Shown here: one piece after another, positions 1 to 10,000 of the stretch
Position numbering within the stretch: the first letter of the stretch is position 1
Layout of the letters: each line of letters begins with the position of its first letter
Source: Nemertoderma westbladi
Lineage: Eukaryota; Xenacoelomorpha; Nemertodermatida; Nemertodermatidae
Direction of reading: 5' to 3'
Length of the DNA: 64,000 nucleotides
Assembly (NCBI GenBank): GCA_032718475.1
Contig: JAUCBJ010000709.1
Span: 1-64,000, forward strand
Notes under the pieces: generated by a model
What the model was told of the DNA's origin: nothing
Databases searched by the model: none
What the model saw: the letters and a program-made list of their open reading frames with translations, nothing else
Made by a program: the position numbers and the translations under genes

Positions 1-123
1 CCTCACGGCGAAAACAATGTCCTGCAAAGCGGAGGCGACTTTGTTCCAGTGTCAAGCTTGGGGGAACCAATGAGACACCTCCTATGTTATATAGTGTCTG
101 GTTGGAGATGTGTGCATTGTACT

Positions 124-882
124 TTACACAATGAACTCGGCGTAGCATTTTTGTAAATGTGCAATCCAGAGATTGGTGTCCTCAGCAGTTAGATCCCAGT
201 ATGGACTCCCATAGAGGAGTACTGGAACTACTGCTGCTCTAAATAATCGGACCTTAAGTTTCCGATTAATTCTCTGTGACTTCCAAATCCTGGAAAGCCT
301 ATTCAAGGCCGCCCATGCCTTTCCCTTACGTATTCGGATGTCCTCACCTGACTTCCGGATCCATGATCCCAGGTAACAGAAGTCATCCACATGCTCAAGC
401 ATACCATCCTTTGAGCTTATGCTCATCCGGTCAGAGACTTGCTGGGGACTTTCCAAGTTTACTGTCAAAATTTCGGTCTTTTTTGAGTTAATAAAAAGAC
501 CAACACTAGAAGCAGCCTGTTCCAATGAGCTGAGGAGCCGTTGGGCTCCCTCTAGTGATTCTGGGAGTACTCCTAAGTCATCAGCAAAGTCTAGGTCAGT
601 TAGGTACTTGGCAGGATTCCCTCGACTTCTGGAGCCAGTAGGTGGAGTTATCATCACCCCATCATCATTATGATGATCTAAGGACATGCGTAGAACATAG
701 TTAACCACAATTATGAACAAGAATGGCGCAAGTGTATCTCCTTGGAGGACTCCCCATAATACTTCAAATGGTTCTGTGTCACCATCAACAGTAGATATAA
801 ATGTTGTCGAACCATTGTATACTGATATGATTGCTGCAATAATTTCATCAGGAATCCCATATAATGAAAGTATGTTGAACAT
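124..882 (-). pseudogene. LINE reverse transcriptase, C-terminal part (copy A)
   Basis: 252 codons from an internal Met after the frame break. They cover RT motif B (GVLQGDTLAPFLFIIV), the catalytic FADD of motif C, and the thumb (FCYLGSWIRKSG, KVRLFRAAVVPVLLYGS). The N-terminal half, with motif A, lies in another frame upstream, so the protein cannot be made as one chain without recoding. The last catalytic residues are intact. Identity as a LINE RT is certain; function is lost by the frameshift near 930. Confidence 0.85.
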
Positions 883-1418
883 ACGTGAGCGAGAGACTGA
901 ATCAGAGGCATGAAGAAGTCAACAAAGATAACAGCCAGATGCCTGTCTTTCTTTTTTGATAACTCTTCAATTATCCTTCTTAGTGCCAAAATGAGCTCCA
1001 TGGTCCCACGACCTTTACGGAACCCATTCTGATTTCCACGGAGCAGTCTCTCAATGGGATCCCTGATGCGATTTAATAGAATTCTATTGTATAGCTTTGC
1101 AGCAATCGAGATCAATGAGATTCCCCGAAAAGAACCATAGAGTGTTAGGTTACCCTTCTTGGGAACTGGCACCAACTTATATGTTTTCATTTCTTGCGGG
1201 ACTCTTGTTGTTCGGTACATGTCTACTATGATGGGATAGATGAGCTTTAAACACTCAGGTACTTTAAAGACCTCATGGGGAACACCATCTACTCCACTGG
1301 AGCGATTAGTTTTAATGCTCTTTACAGCAGCCTTCACTTCTGCAAAGGAGATATCGCCAATGGGAATATCTGGGAGTACAGACTCAGACACTTTTACATC
1401 TATAAAGTTATCAGGCAA
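711..1418 (-). pseudogene. LINE reverse transcriptase, N-terminal part (copy A)
   Basis: This frame carries RT motifs 0 to A: SSGVDGVPHEVFK, LVPVPKKGNLTL, ISLISIAAKLYNRILL, QNGFRKGRG and IFVDF. It runs out of phase just after the motif A aspartate, near 930. From there the correct continuation (DSVSRSRMFN) is in the frame of the 124-882 segment. Upstream, the linker that matches GWKAHFEKLL is read around 1420-1610. The same lesion is present in copy B, so it predates the duplication or spread of this subfamily. Confidence 0.8.
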
Positions 1419-1892
1419 TACCCTGTCATTATTGAGGAGCTTTTCAAAGTGGGCTTTCCAACCATTGAGGCGATCGGCTTGTGATTCAGCCTTAACCTTG
1501 GTGGTTGGTTGGCTTTTCCGCCCAGGAAGAAAGTTGATAGATTTCCATGCCTGGGATGATTGCCTGCTGTCGTCAGCATCATTTATGGCATCAACCTGTT
1601 GGTTTATTAGCTCCTGTAGATTAACAGAGTACTGCCTGTTCTGTTCAGGGACCTAGATGCACTCTTAACTGCATTCTTGGCCGCTGTAGTCTATTTGAGT
1701 CAGGACTCTTTGTGCGCCTAATAGAGGTCATTTCGGCACTTCTGAATTTTGTGGTCAGTCCAGGGGGCCCTTTTCTTGTTTCGAAGGTATACAGGAACTG
1801 TTTCTGCAGCTGCTAACTTAACTGCTTCTGTGAAGGCAGTATAGCCCTCGCAGTGATCTGCCACCTCAGAGGCAAGAACCTCATACCTGTTG

Positions 1893-2060
1893 CTCAGCTG
1901 TAATGTGATGGGATTAGTCCTACAATTGCGCCAATAAAAGATAAGTTATTTTCGGTAAAATAAACTTATCATTCGAGGTTAAGACCCCTAGATCCCTTCC
2001 TATAATAAATGTATAATAACAAACACCTCGAAAAATACAGCTTGCCAACACATTGTTACT
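1893..2060 (+). repeat. Nested ~165-bp repeat in LINE A (half of the 411-bp unit)
   Basis: Starts TGTGATGGGATTAG and ends ACTATCAATAAT. It contains two stem-loops (ATAAGTT/AACTTAT, and TCGAGGT/ACCTCGA). The same block is at 4950-5115 in LINE B, inverted at 14816-14990, and makes up part of each 411-bp tandem unit at 16405-18775. In the LINE copies it lacks the tRNA-like head and hammerhead. It interrupts the LINE between the endonuclease domain and the RT linker. Confidence 0.75.
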
Positions 2061-2144
2061 ATCAATAATACAAGCTGGATCTCACACTTGGCTGTTGCAA
2101 CAGAGAGGATCAGTCATGCCGCGGCAAGGCAGATTTCGTTGTTC

Positions 2145-2625
2145 AGCGAAATCATTAATTGGTTAGTGGAGAAAAAATAAGAAAAATAATTATTATAAAA
2201 GGGCGAAAATCATTCAATCAAATCTTACATATCTAATTTGAATAAAGTCTCCAATCGCATCCCATATGGTTGATAGTTTTCCACATTTCAGCCTTCCTCC
2301 ATATATAATTAATGGAATTGTAACAAAAAATTTATCATCAATCTTTTTATAGAGTACAAACCTGAAACTTGACAATTTCTGTCAGTTTATGAGAAATCGT
2401 TATCTGGATTAACTATGTCAGAAGGAAAGGTCAGAAGGCCATTTTCCTAATGGTGAAACAAAATATATAAAAATATTAGTTTATTGGTTTTAAATTAATT
2501 AATAGGCCCACCTAACAGAAAAATTACAGAAATTAAACAGATAAAATTCACAAGTATATCGCAATACACAATCCTAAAATCTTTTATAATAGGGCCCTAT
2601 CTTAATTCGATTTGGATTGATTTCT
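2145..2625. other. AT-rich spacer, no gene seen
   Basis: Unique-looking AT-rich DNA between LINE A and the SINE fragment. I see no coding signal, RNA gene or clear repeat in it. Confidence 0.5.
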
Positions 2626-2629
2626 CCGG

Positions 2630-2815
2630 GTCTGCAATCTAATGATTGTAGGTTCAGCCCCGCCAGGTTTCACTCAGTCTTTCATCCACTGGCGTCGATA
2701 AAATAGGGGCCAGTTAAATAACTGGGAGCAAATCTTGGGATAGGAGACCACGCCCATCCCTACCTTCGGGTAGCAGCTATCGAAAGAGGAGCCTTCGGGT
2801 CGCCTCCGCCCTCGC
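2630..2815 (+). repeat. tRNA-derived SINE, 3' part
   Basis: It has a B-box-like GGTTCAGCCCC near 2651, then a body with GTCGATAAAATAGGGGCCAG, and ends in the hairpin-forming tail GAGGAGCCTTCGGGTCGCCT. The tail recurs in the minus-strand SINE at 34805-35090. The body resembles the GTCGATAAAATAAGTACCAG-type block of known invertebrate SINEs; that comparison is from memory. No A box is visible, so the head looks truncated. Confidence 0.6.
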
Positions 2816-2864
2816 CGACTGTTTACTACTACTAGGATCGGCATGCTGCATTGCAGCTGCAATT

Positions 2865-3203
2865 TTAAGAATGCTGTGCCGGCTTGTCGACAAAATTGCA
2901 CCGCCACAACTCCCTATCACCCATGACATTTACTAGATCATCTGCATCTTCAAGGCCAGTTTCCTTTAAGATGCGTCTCAAGAAAGTCATGGGCTGTCCA
3001 CCATGCTTATTCACTCCATGAGGCTGCCAAAGTACAAGATTATGCACTGGCTGGTCCTCACGGCGAAAACAATGTCCTGCAAAGCGGAGGCGACTTTGTT
3101 CCAGTGTCAAGCTTGGGGGAACCAATGAGACACCTCCTATGTTATATAGTATCTGGTTGGAGATGTGTGCATTGTACTTTAGACAATGAACTCGGCGTAG
3201 CAT
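2865..3203 (-). pseudogene. LINE C-terminal tail (copy B)
   Basis: 112 codons that read LRRVHCLKYNAHISNQ, then RLRFAGHCFRRED, PHGVNKHGGQPMTFLRR, and a final DADDLVNVMGDRELWR. This is the conserved tail after the RT thumb in many RTE-like LINEs. Its start overlaps the end of the 3179-3937 frame in another phase, so a frame change separates it from the thumb in this copy. Fragments of the same tail are found at 21488-21640 and 37070-37210. Confidence 0.75.
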
Positions 3204-3937
3204 TTTTGTAAATGTGCAATCCAGAGATTGGTGTCCTCAGCAGTTAGATCCCAGTATGGACTCCCATAGAGGAGTACTGGAACTACTGCTGCTCTAAATA
3301 ATCGGACCTTAAGTTTCCGATTAATTCTCTGTGACTTCCAAATCCTGGAAAGCCTATTCAAGGCCGCCCATGCCTTTCCCTTACGTATTCGGATGTCCTC
3401 ACCTGACTTCCGGATCCATGATCCCAGGTAACAGAAGTCAACCACATGCTCAAGCATACCATCCTTTGAGCGTATGCTCATCCGGTCAGAGACTTGCTGG
3501 GGACTTTCCAAGTTTACTGTCAAAATTTCGGTCTTTTTTGAGTTAATAAAAAGACCAACACTAGAAGCAGCCTGTTCCAATGAGCTGAGGAGCCGTTGGG
3601 CTCCCTCTAGTGATTCTGGGAGTACTCCTAAGTCATCAGCAAAGTCTAGGTCAGTTAGGTACTTGGCAGGATTCCCTCGACTTCTGGAGCCAGTAGGTGG
3701 AGTTATCATCACCCCATCATCATTATGATGATCTAAGGACATGCGTAGAACATAGTTAACCACAATTATGAACAAGAATGGCGCAAGTGTATCTCCTTGG
3801 AGGACTCCCCATAATACTTCAAATGGTTCTGTGTCACCATCAACAGTAGATATAAATGTTGTCGAACCATTGTATACTGATATGATTGCTGCAATAATTT
3901 CATCAGGAATCCCATATAATGAAAGTATGTTGAACAT
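3179..3937 (-). pseudogene. LINE reverse transcriptase, C-terminal part (copy B)
   Basis: 252 codons matching copy A except for two residues (R for S, and V for D near residues 155-165). They include GVLQGDTLAPFLFIIV and the catalytic FADDLG. It begins after the frame break near 3960 that is shared with copy A. Confidence 0.85.
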
Positions 3938-4308
3938 ACGTGAGCGAGAGACTGAATCAGAGGCATGAAGAAGTCAACAAAGATAACAGCCAGATGCCTG
4001 TCTTTCTTTTTTGATAACTCTTCAATTATCCTTCTTAGTGCCAAAATGAGCTCCATGGTCCCACGACCTTTACGGAACCCATTCTGATTTCCACGGAGCA
4101 GTCTCTCAATGGGATCCCTGATGCGATTTAATAGAATTCTATTGTATAGCTTTGCAGCAATCGAGATCAATGAGATTCCCCGAAAAGAACCATAGAGTGT
4201 TAGGTTACCCTTCTTGGGAACTGGCACCAACTTATATGTTTTCATTTCTTGTGGGACTCTTGTTGTTCGGTACATGTCTACTATGATGGGATAGATGAGC
4301 TTTAACAC
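3766..4308 (-). pseudogene. LINE reverse transcriptase, N-terminal part (copy B)
   Basis: Contains LVPVPKKGNLTL, QNGFRKGRG and motif A IFVDF. Compared with copy A one base is missing near 4305-4312 (TTTAAC against TTTAAAC), so the frame is cut upstream as well as downstream. Copy B is therefore doubly broken in the RT. Confidence 0.8.
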
Positions 4309-4949
4309 TCAGGTACTTTAAAGACCTCAGGGGGAACACCATCTACTCCACTGGAGCGATTAGTTTTAATGCTCTTTACAGCAGCCTTCACTTCTGCAAA
4401 GGAGATATCGCCAATGGGAATATCTGGGAGTACAGACTCAGACACTTTTACATCTATAAAGTTATCAGGCAATACCCTGTCATTATTGAGGAGCTTTTCA
4501 AAGTGGGCTTTCCAACCATTGAGGCGATCGGCTTGTGATTCAGCCTTAACCTTGGTGGTTGGTTGGCTTTTCCGCCCAGGAAGAAAGTTGATAGATTTCC
4601 ATGCCTGGGATGATTGCCTGCTGTCGTCAGCATCATTTATGGCATCAACCTGTTGGTTTATTAGCTCCTGTAGATTAACAGAGTACTGCCTGTTCTGTTC
4701 AGGGACCTAGATGCACTCTTAACTGCATTCTTGACCGCTGTAGTCTATTTGAGTCAGGACTCTTTGTGCGCCTAATAGAGGTCATTTCGGCACTTCTGAA
4801 TTTTGTGGTCAGTCCAGGGGGCCCTTTTCTTGTTTCGAAGGTATACAGGAACTGTTTCTGCAGCTGCTAACTTAACTGCTTCTGTGAAGGCAGTATAGCC
4901 CTCGCAGTGATCTGCCACCTCAGAGGCAAGAACCTCATACCTGTTGCTC

Positions 4950-5115
4950 AGCTGTAATGTGATGGGATTAGTCCTACAATTGCGCCAATAAAAGATAAGT
5001 TATTTTCGGTAAAATAAACTTATCATTCGAGGTTAAGACCCCTAGATCCCTTCCTATAATAAATGTATAATAACAAACACCTCGAAAAATACAGCTTGCC
5101 AACACATTGTTACTA
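4950..5115 (+). repeat. Nested ~165-bp repeat in LINE B
   Basis: Same block and same insertion position as at 1893-2060 in copy A. It is related to one part of the 411-bp hammerhead units but has no hammerhead. Confidence 0.75.
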
Positions 5116-5299
5116 TCAATAATACAAGCTGGATCTCACACTTGGCTGTTGCAACAGAGAGGATCAGTCATGCCGCGGCAAGGCAGATTTCGTTGTTCTG
5201 CTAGCACGCTGGTTAAGTCTTACCTTGGCCACAATAAGTCTGTGATCACTTGAGAAGGGTCGAAGTGTAAATGCATTACAGTCTTGTATAGGAGCTCCT

Positions 5300-6000
5300 T
5301 TAGTTCCTACGAAACAGAATATGGTCTATCTGGGACTTGTGACCACTGGGTCCACTATGAGTCCATAGCTTTCCAGTTCGCTTCTTGAACTGGGTTCCAG
5401 CCGAAAACAATCCATTTCCAGAGATAAAATCCTGAAGATGGACGCAATTTCGGTTAACACTATCGCTATAGACCCAGGGCGATGTAGGTGATTGATGCAG
5501 ACTTGCATTAAAGTCTCCCAGGAATGTTAAGAATGCATGCTGATCCACTCCATCAGTAGCTGCTTGTAGATTGTGGTAGAAATTTTCCACCTCCTCTACA
5601 GGGGCAACACTAGTTGGAGACTAGCACACAATCAGAACCACCTCAGGAAACTTCTTAGCCAGTCTTCCAGAACATGAGAAGTGGCAACGGATGATGCGGT
5701 TAGAGATTTGGTCTATATTGTCCAATGCTGAATGTGCAGTTTGATTCATCAATTAATAGACCAATTCCACCATTACCACCCACTATCATCTGCTGATGCG
5801 AGGGCGAGTCACCAACCGCCCCCCATGTCCTTAATCAGAACCTCATCAGTCTGTCCAGTCTGCATTAGGTGCTCTTGAATACCCACTGCGCTAAGAGAAA
5901 GCTTATCTGCCAAGGCAGTCAGCTCACCTTGTCGCATTGGGGACCCGAATGTTAGGGTGTTAACTGAGGCTTGTCTAGTGACTTGCCTCAGATTCACCAA
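5300..6000 (-). pseudogene. LINE endonuclease domain (copy B), broken
   Basis: Two frame segments show an endonuclease/exonuclease/phosphatase fold. At 5809-6000 the N-terminal strand reads NTLTFGSP followed by LSAVGIQEH, where the Glu is the usual metal ligand. At 5300-5590 there is FLGDFNASL (catalytic D and N) and, at the end, SQIDHILFRRN (catalytic DH). The two segments are in different frames, so the domain is frameshifted between about 5590 and 5810. Role by family: nicking target DNA for LINE integration. Confidence 0.75.
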
Positions 6001-6042
6001 TGGCTTGGTTGGCCGGGGTGGAACATGAGAGTAGCCTCCAAC

Positions 6043-6336
6043 TCAAGAATCCCTCTTCCCCTCACAATCTGGCCTCCCTGGTGACCAAGGGTTTGCGCCA
6101 GAAAGGTCATCAGGAAAGGAACTCATAGAATTGTTGGCCGCTCTCTCTCCAGTCGGCGGTGAGGCAGGCAGCCGGTCAAGAGATAACTGACGCCTGGGAG
6201 GCCGATTGTGTCCGGTAATTCCACTGGCCTCTAGTGGCCGGACCTTCGCATTGCTAATGTAATCCATAGTGGGGGTTGTGGGGTGCTTTTTTGCCGAGAC
6301 AGCTCTCGGGGCAAATACTACACCCTGGTTTGCCAT
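6043..6336 (-). CDS. LINE N-terminal region, partial frame
   Basis: 97 codons, Pro/Arg/Ser-rich, starting MANQGVVFAPRAV, just upstream of the endonuclease on the same strand. No domain was recognised. It is probably the start of the LINE open reading frame or of a short ORF1; the position is the only evidence. Confidence 0.4.
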   Translation of the reverse strand: MANQGVVFAPRAVSAKKHPTTPTMDYISNAKVRPLEASGITGHNRPPRRQLSLDRLPASPPTGERAANNSMSSFPDDLSGANPWSPGRPDCEGKRDS

Positions 6337-6815
6337 TCCACAGGGTGGGTGTCGCAGTGGAGTCAGATTTGAGGCCCATCACCCATACCTACTCTGACAT
6401 GAACCACCATTGGCTGTGCAGCTCATCTGCTGGGCCATGCCCTGTACCCTTGCTTCCAGGTGCAGGTCGCAGTTAAGTGCACTCAGAGTGGACATGAGAA
6501 CTCTCTACTCCTGACCAGCCATTGGTAGATCACCATCTGCCTGGCCAGGCCACATACCCCTGCATCCAAGTATATGGCCAGGACCAATGGCGTCCTTATC
6601 CCAGAACGAAGCTGGTCCTAGTTATAGGACCAGATTTGCCCTAGTAAGAGGGTCTATGCAGCCACAGGTGGCACTTTATGCTGCATGGAGGTGGCAAGTT
6701 TTCTTGATCAATGACATAGAATACCTGACCTGACCTGACCTGGCCGACTGTTTTCTTTTACACCAACAGCTGACTTCCTTTTATGTAATTTAGTCAAATT
6801 ATCAAAATTTAAAAA

Positions 6816-7080
6816 ATGGTGGCAGATAATTCTACAGTTCAATTTGTTGCTCCTACAGTGTCCGAAAAGTCCATCGATGACGCGATTATGATGGTGATAC
6901 AGATGTGTATGGGAAGCATTGGAATTGTTCTCAATGGCTTTATTGTTTTTGTCTATGCCATGGTTCGAAACGATATCACAAATTTTGACATTTACATTAT
7001 CTTTCAAAGTTTAGTTGATGGTATATCAGCTGTGATTTACTTAATAAACACCGGGATTGATAAACCAAGTTATATTTTAG
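6816..7080 (+). CDS. GPCR exon 1 (N-terminus, TM1, TM2)
   Basis: 88 codons plus one base; donor G|GTATGT at 7081. The N-terminus has one glycosylation sequon (NST). TM1 contains the conserved Asn in GIVLNGF; TM2 follows with NFDIYIIFQSLVDG. Confidence 0.85.
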
Positions 7081-10000
7081 GTATGTAAATAATAATACAA
7101 CAAACCCTGTCAATATCCTTAGGTATTATAAGTGTGAGGAACGGTGCAGGGTTGAGGAGGCATTCAAACATCCTAATCTCAAACAGTCACTGATTGGTGG
7201 ACAAATGGCCTACCAATCATATATCGCTTGAATTTATGTGCTTTTAATGGCAATAATTATGCCATTAAAGACTCCTAATTTCAAGTTTAGGGATTGTTTA
7301 TAATGTTGGCGGGAGGATTAAAAATAAAATAATTGACAGACATAAAACCTGTTCTGTAAGCAAGAAAGTAATTTGGTTGTGGTGTTTTAATAAATAAATC
7401 AAATAAGAATTAAGAATTAAGAATGTACTAGAATGACGTGCAATTATAATAGTCTCTATTGGTTGCATATTCAAATATTTTAATCGTCCAATCAGAGACT
7501 CGACTGCTTGAAATTAGGATGTTCTAACGTCTCCGTCCAATCAGAGACTGCTCAAAATTAGGATGTTCTAAAGCCTCCGTCCAATCAGAGACTGCTTGAA
7601 ATTAGGATGTTCTAAAGCCTCCGTCCAATCAGAGACTGCTTGAAATTAGGATGTTTTAACTCTTCCTGGCCTTATTGTTGGTCCATTTACGAATTATATA
7701 ACATCTCTCAAGCTCAGTATAAATATGCCATTAGAAGAGTTAAATGGAACACAGCAGGAACTTACATAAAATTGGGTCCATGTGAATTATACACCTGAAA
7801 TGTGTATGTATGTAAAGTATGTATTTATATTCCAGGGCATGGTGTGTATGTCAGTAGGGTTGGTTTGCAAAAAAATAGTTGGACTAGAAACAATTGAATA
7901 AGGAGGAACAAGGTGCTCTCAATCGGGTGGCCGGGTGTGATTTTTGTAAAAACACGAAGGAAAAGTCGAAATGGCGGGTTTAAATAAGCGCGGAATCCCA
8001 ATTTTGAAAATCGGCTGTGATTGGATGCTACAGATTTGACGTCATTATAAAGTAATTAAAAAGATGATTTCTTATCTTCGTTTCTATGGAGAGAGATTTT
8101 CGATCGATTCAAATACATATTAAATTTCAATGATTTACACGTGGCTTATATTAATTGAAAGCGGAGAGTCTTGCGCGTCTTTTGAAACTACAATTAATTA
8201 AATTCATGGTGATGAACATTGATAAAATGCTGTTTCCGGCAGCAACACTACATTACAAGCTGTATTGATTACGGTTAGGCCTACAGATTCGATTTAAAAT
8301 TACATTAAACTTGTAATTCCGGTCAGCAGGTAGTATAATAATTGGTAGGGCTACACTACTTGAATATTAAAAATGTGTACCAGTAGCGTACCTCTATTTC
8401 AAATCCTTACGCTACTACTACGCAACACATCATGAAATGGTGCCTGGGATTGGTTAATGAGCTATACTTTGATTGGATGTTAAAATCATGTAAGGAATGG
8501 AGAGAGGGGTCGAACTAGTAGTGTAAGGGTTTTATACTCAGTTTGCAGGTAGAAAGTGTTCCAAACGCTGTAAGGGATGGAGAAAATGTGTGAAATCATG
8601 TAAGGGTTATCTTCCTATTAAACGGTTCATTGTCAGGTAACAGTAAAAATATATACGAATAACAATATACAGTACATATATTCAGATTGGAAATCACGTT
8701 GTATAAGGAATCGTTTTACAGAGCATTCTCCTTGATTTTTCTGATGGAAAAGATCGTAGTAATATAGTAGCTAGCTTTATTGATAGTATTTAATATTGAT
8801 ATTTTTTCATTTGATGTTCATATTTAAAAGCATTTCACAATTTGTAAACATAAATACTCCAATGAAATAAACTCTCACTCAATAAACTCAATAAATTTTG
8901 CATTTATGTTTATCGACAGGTTTCTACGGCGCATTTGAGCGCGTCGAGACATATCAAGTACCATGAGGTCGGCCAGCAGACATCCGTTTACTTCCTATTG
9001 TACGAGCGCGTCGAGACATATCAAGTACCATGAGGTCGGCCAGCAGACATCCGTTTACTTCCTATTGTACGAGCGTGTCGAGACATATCAAGTACCATGA
9101 GGTCGGCCAGCAGACATCCGTTTACTTCCTATTGTACGAGCGTGTCGAGACATATCAAGTACCATGAGGTCGGCCAGCAGACATCCGTTTACTTCCTATT
9201 GTATGAGCGCGTCGAGACATATCAAGTACCATGAGGTCGGCCAGCAGACATCCGTTTACTTCCTATTGTACGAGCGTGTCGAGACATATCAAGTACCATG
9301 AGGTCGGCCAGCAGACATCCGTTTACTTCCTATTGTATGAGCGCGTCGAGACATATCAAGTACGATGAGGTCGGCCAGCAGACATCCGTTTACTTCCTAT
9401 TGTACGAGCGTGTCGAGACATATCAAGTACCATGAGGTCGGCCAGCAGACATCCGTTTACTTCCTATTGTATGAGCGCGTCGAGACATATCAAGTACCAT
9501 GAGGTCGGCCAGCAGACATCCGTTTACTTCCTATTGTACGAGCGCGTCGAGACAATCAAGTACGATGAGGTCGGCCAGCAGACATCCGTTTACTTCCTAT
9601 TGTACGAGCGCGTCGAGACATATCAAGTACCATGAGGTCGGCCAGCAGACATCCGTTTACTTCCTATTGTACGAGCGCGTCGAGACATATCAAGTACCAT
9701 GAGGTCGGCCAGCAGACATCCGTTTACTTCCTATTGTACGAGCGCGTCGAGACATATCAAGTACCATGAGGTCGGCCAGCAGACATCCGTTTACTTCCTA
9801 TTGTACGAGCGCGTCGAGACATATCAAGTACCATGAGGTCGGCCAGCAGACATCCGTTTACTTCCTATTGTACGAGCGCGTCGAGACATATCAAGTACCA
9901 TGAGGTCGGCCAGCAGACATCCGTTTACTTCCTATTGTACGAGCGCGTCGAGACATATCAAGTACCATGAGGTCGGCCAGCAGACATCCGTTTACTTCCT

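Larger units (their letters stand above)
1..2144 (-). mobile_element. LINE copy A, truncated, defective (RT region)
   Basis: Minus-strand non-LTR retrotransposon cut by the left window edge. It encodes the RT fingers, palm and thumb (motifs LVPVPKKGNLTL, GFRKGRG, FADDLG), and a linker ahead of them can be read up to about position 1900. It is about 99.6% identical (about 8 differences by eye) to copy B at 3056-5198. Similarity stops abruptly at 2144, consistent with 5' truncation during target-primed reverse transcription. A nested repeat of about 165 bp lies at 1893-2060. The clade was not assigned; the protein style resembles the RTE-like LINEs common in invertebrates. Confidence 0.85.
2830..6745 (-). 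mobile_element. LINE copy B, near full length, defective
   Basis: Minus-strand LINE that reads, from its 5' side at the right: a basic/Pro-rich N-terminal region (6043-6336), an apurinic-type endonuclease (about 5300-6000), a linker interrupted by a 165-bp repeat (4950-5115), the RT (3179-4700), a C-terminal tail with HGGQPMTFLRR and DRELWR (2865-3203), and a short TAG-repeat 3' end near 2830. It has at least two frameshifts, near 3960 (shared with copy A) and near 4310 (1-bp loss relative to A). The 5' end lies about 70 bp before the GPCR start codon. Confidence 0.8.

Noticed and set aside
560-600. CTGATGA on the minus strand near the LINE FADD codons
   Set aside because: A stem-like GGAGTACTCC follows but no GAAA; it is coding sequence for ADDLG.
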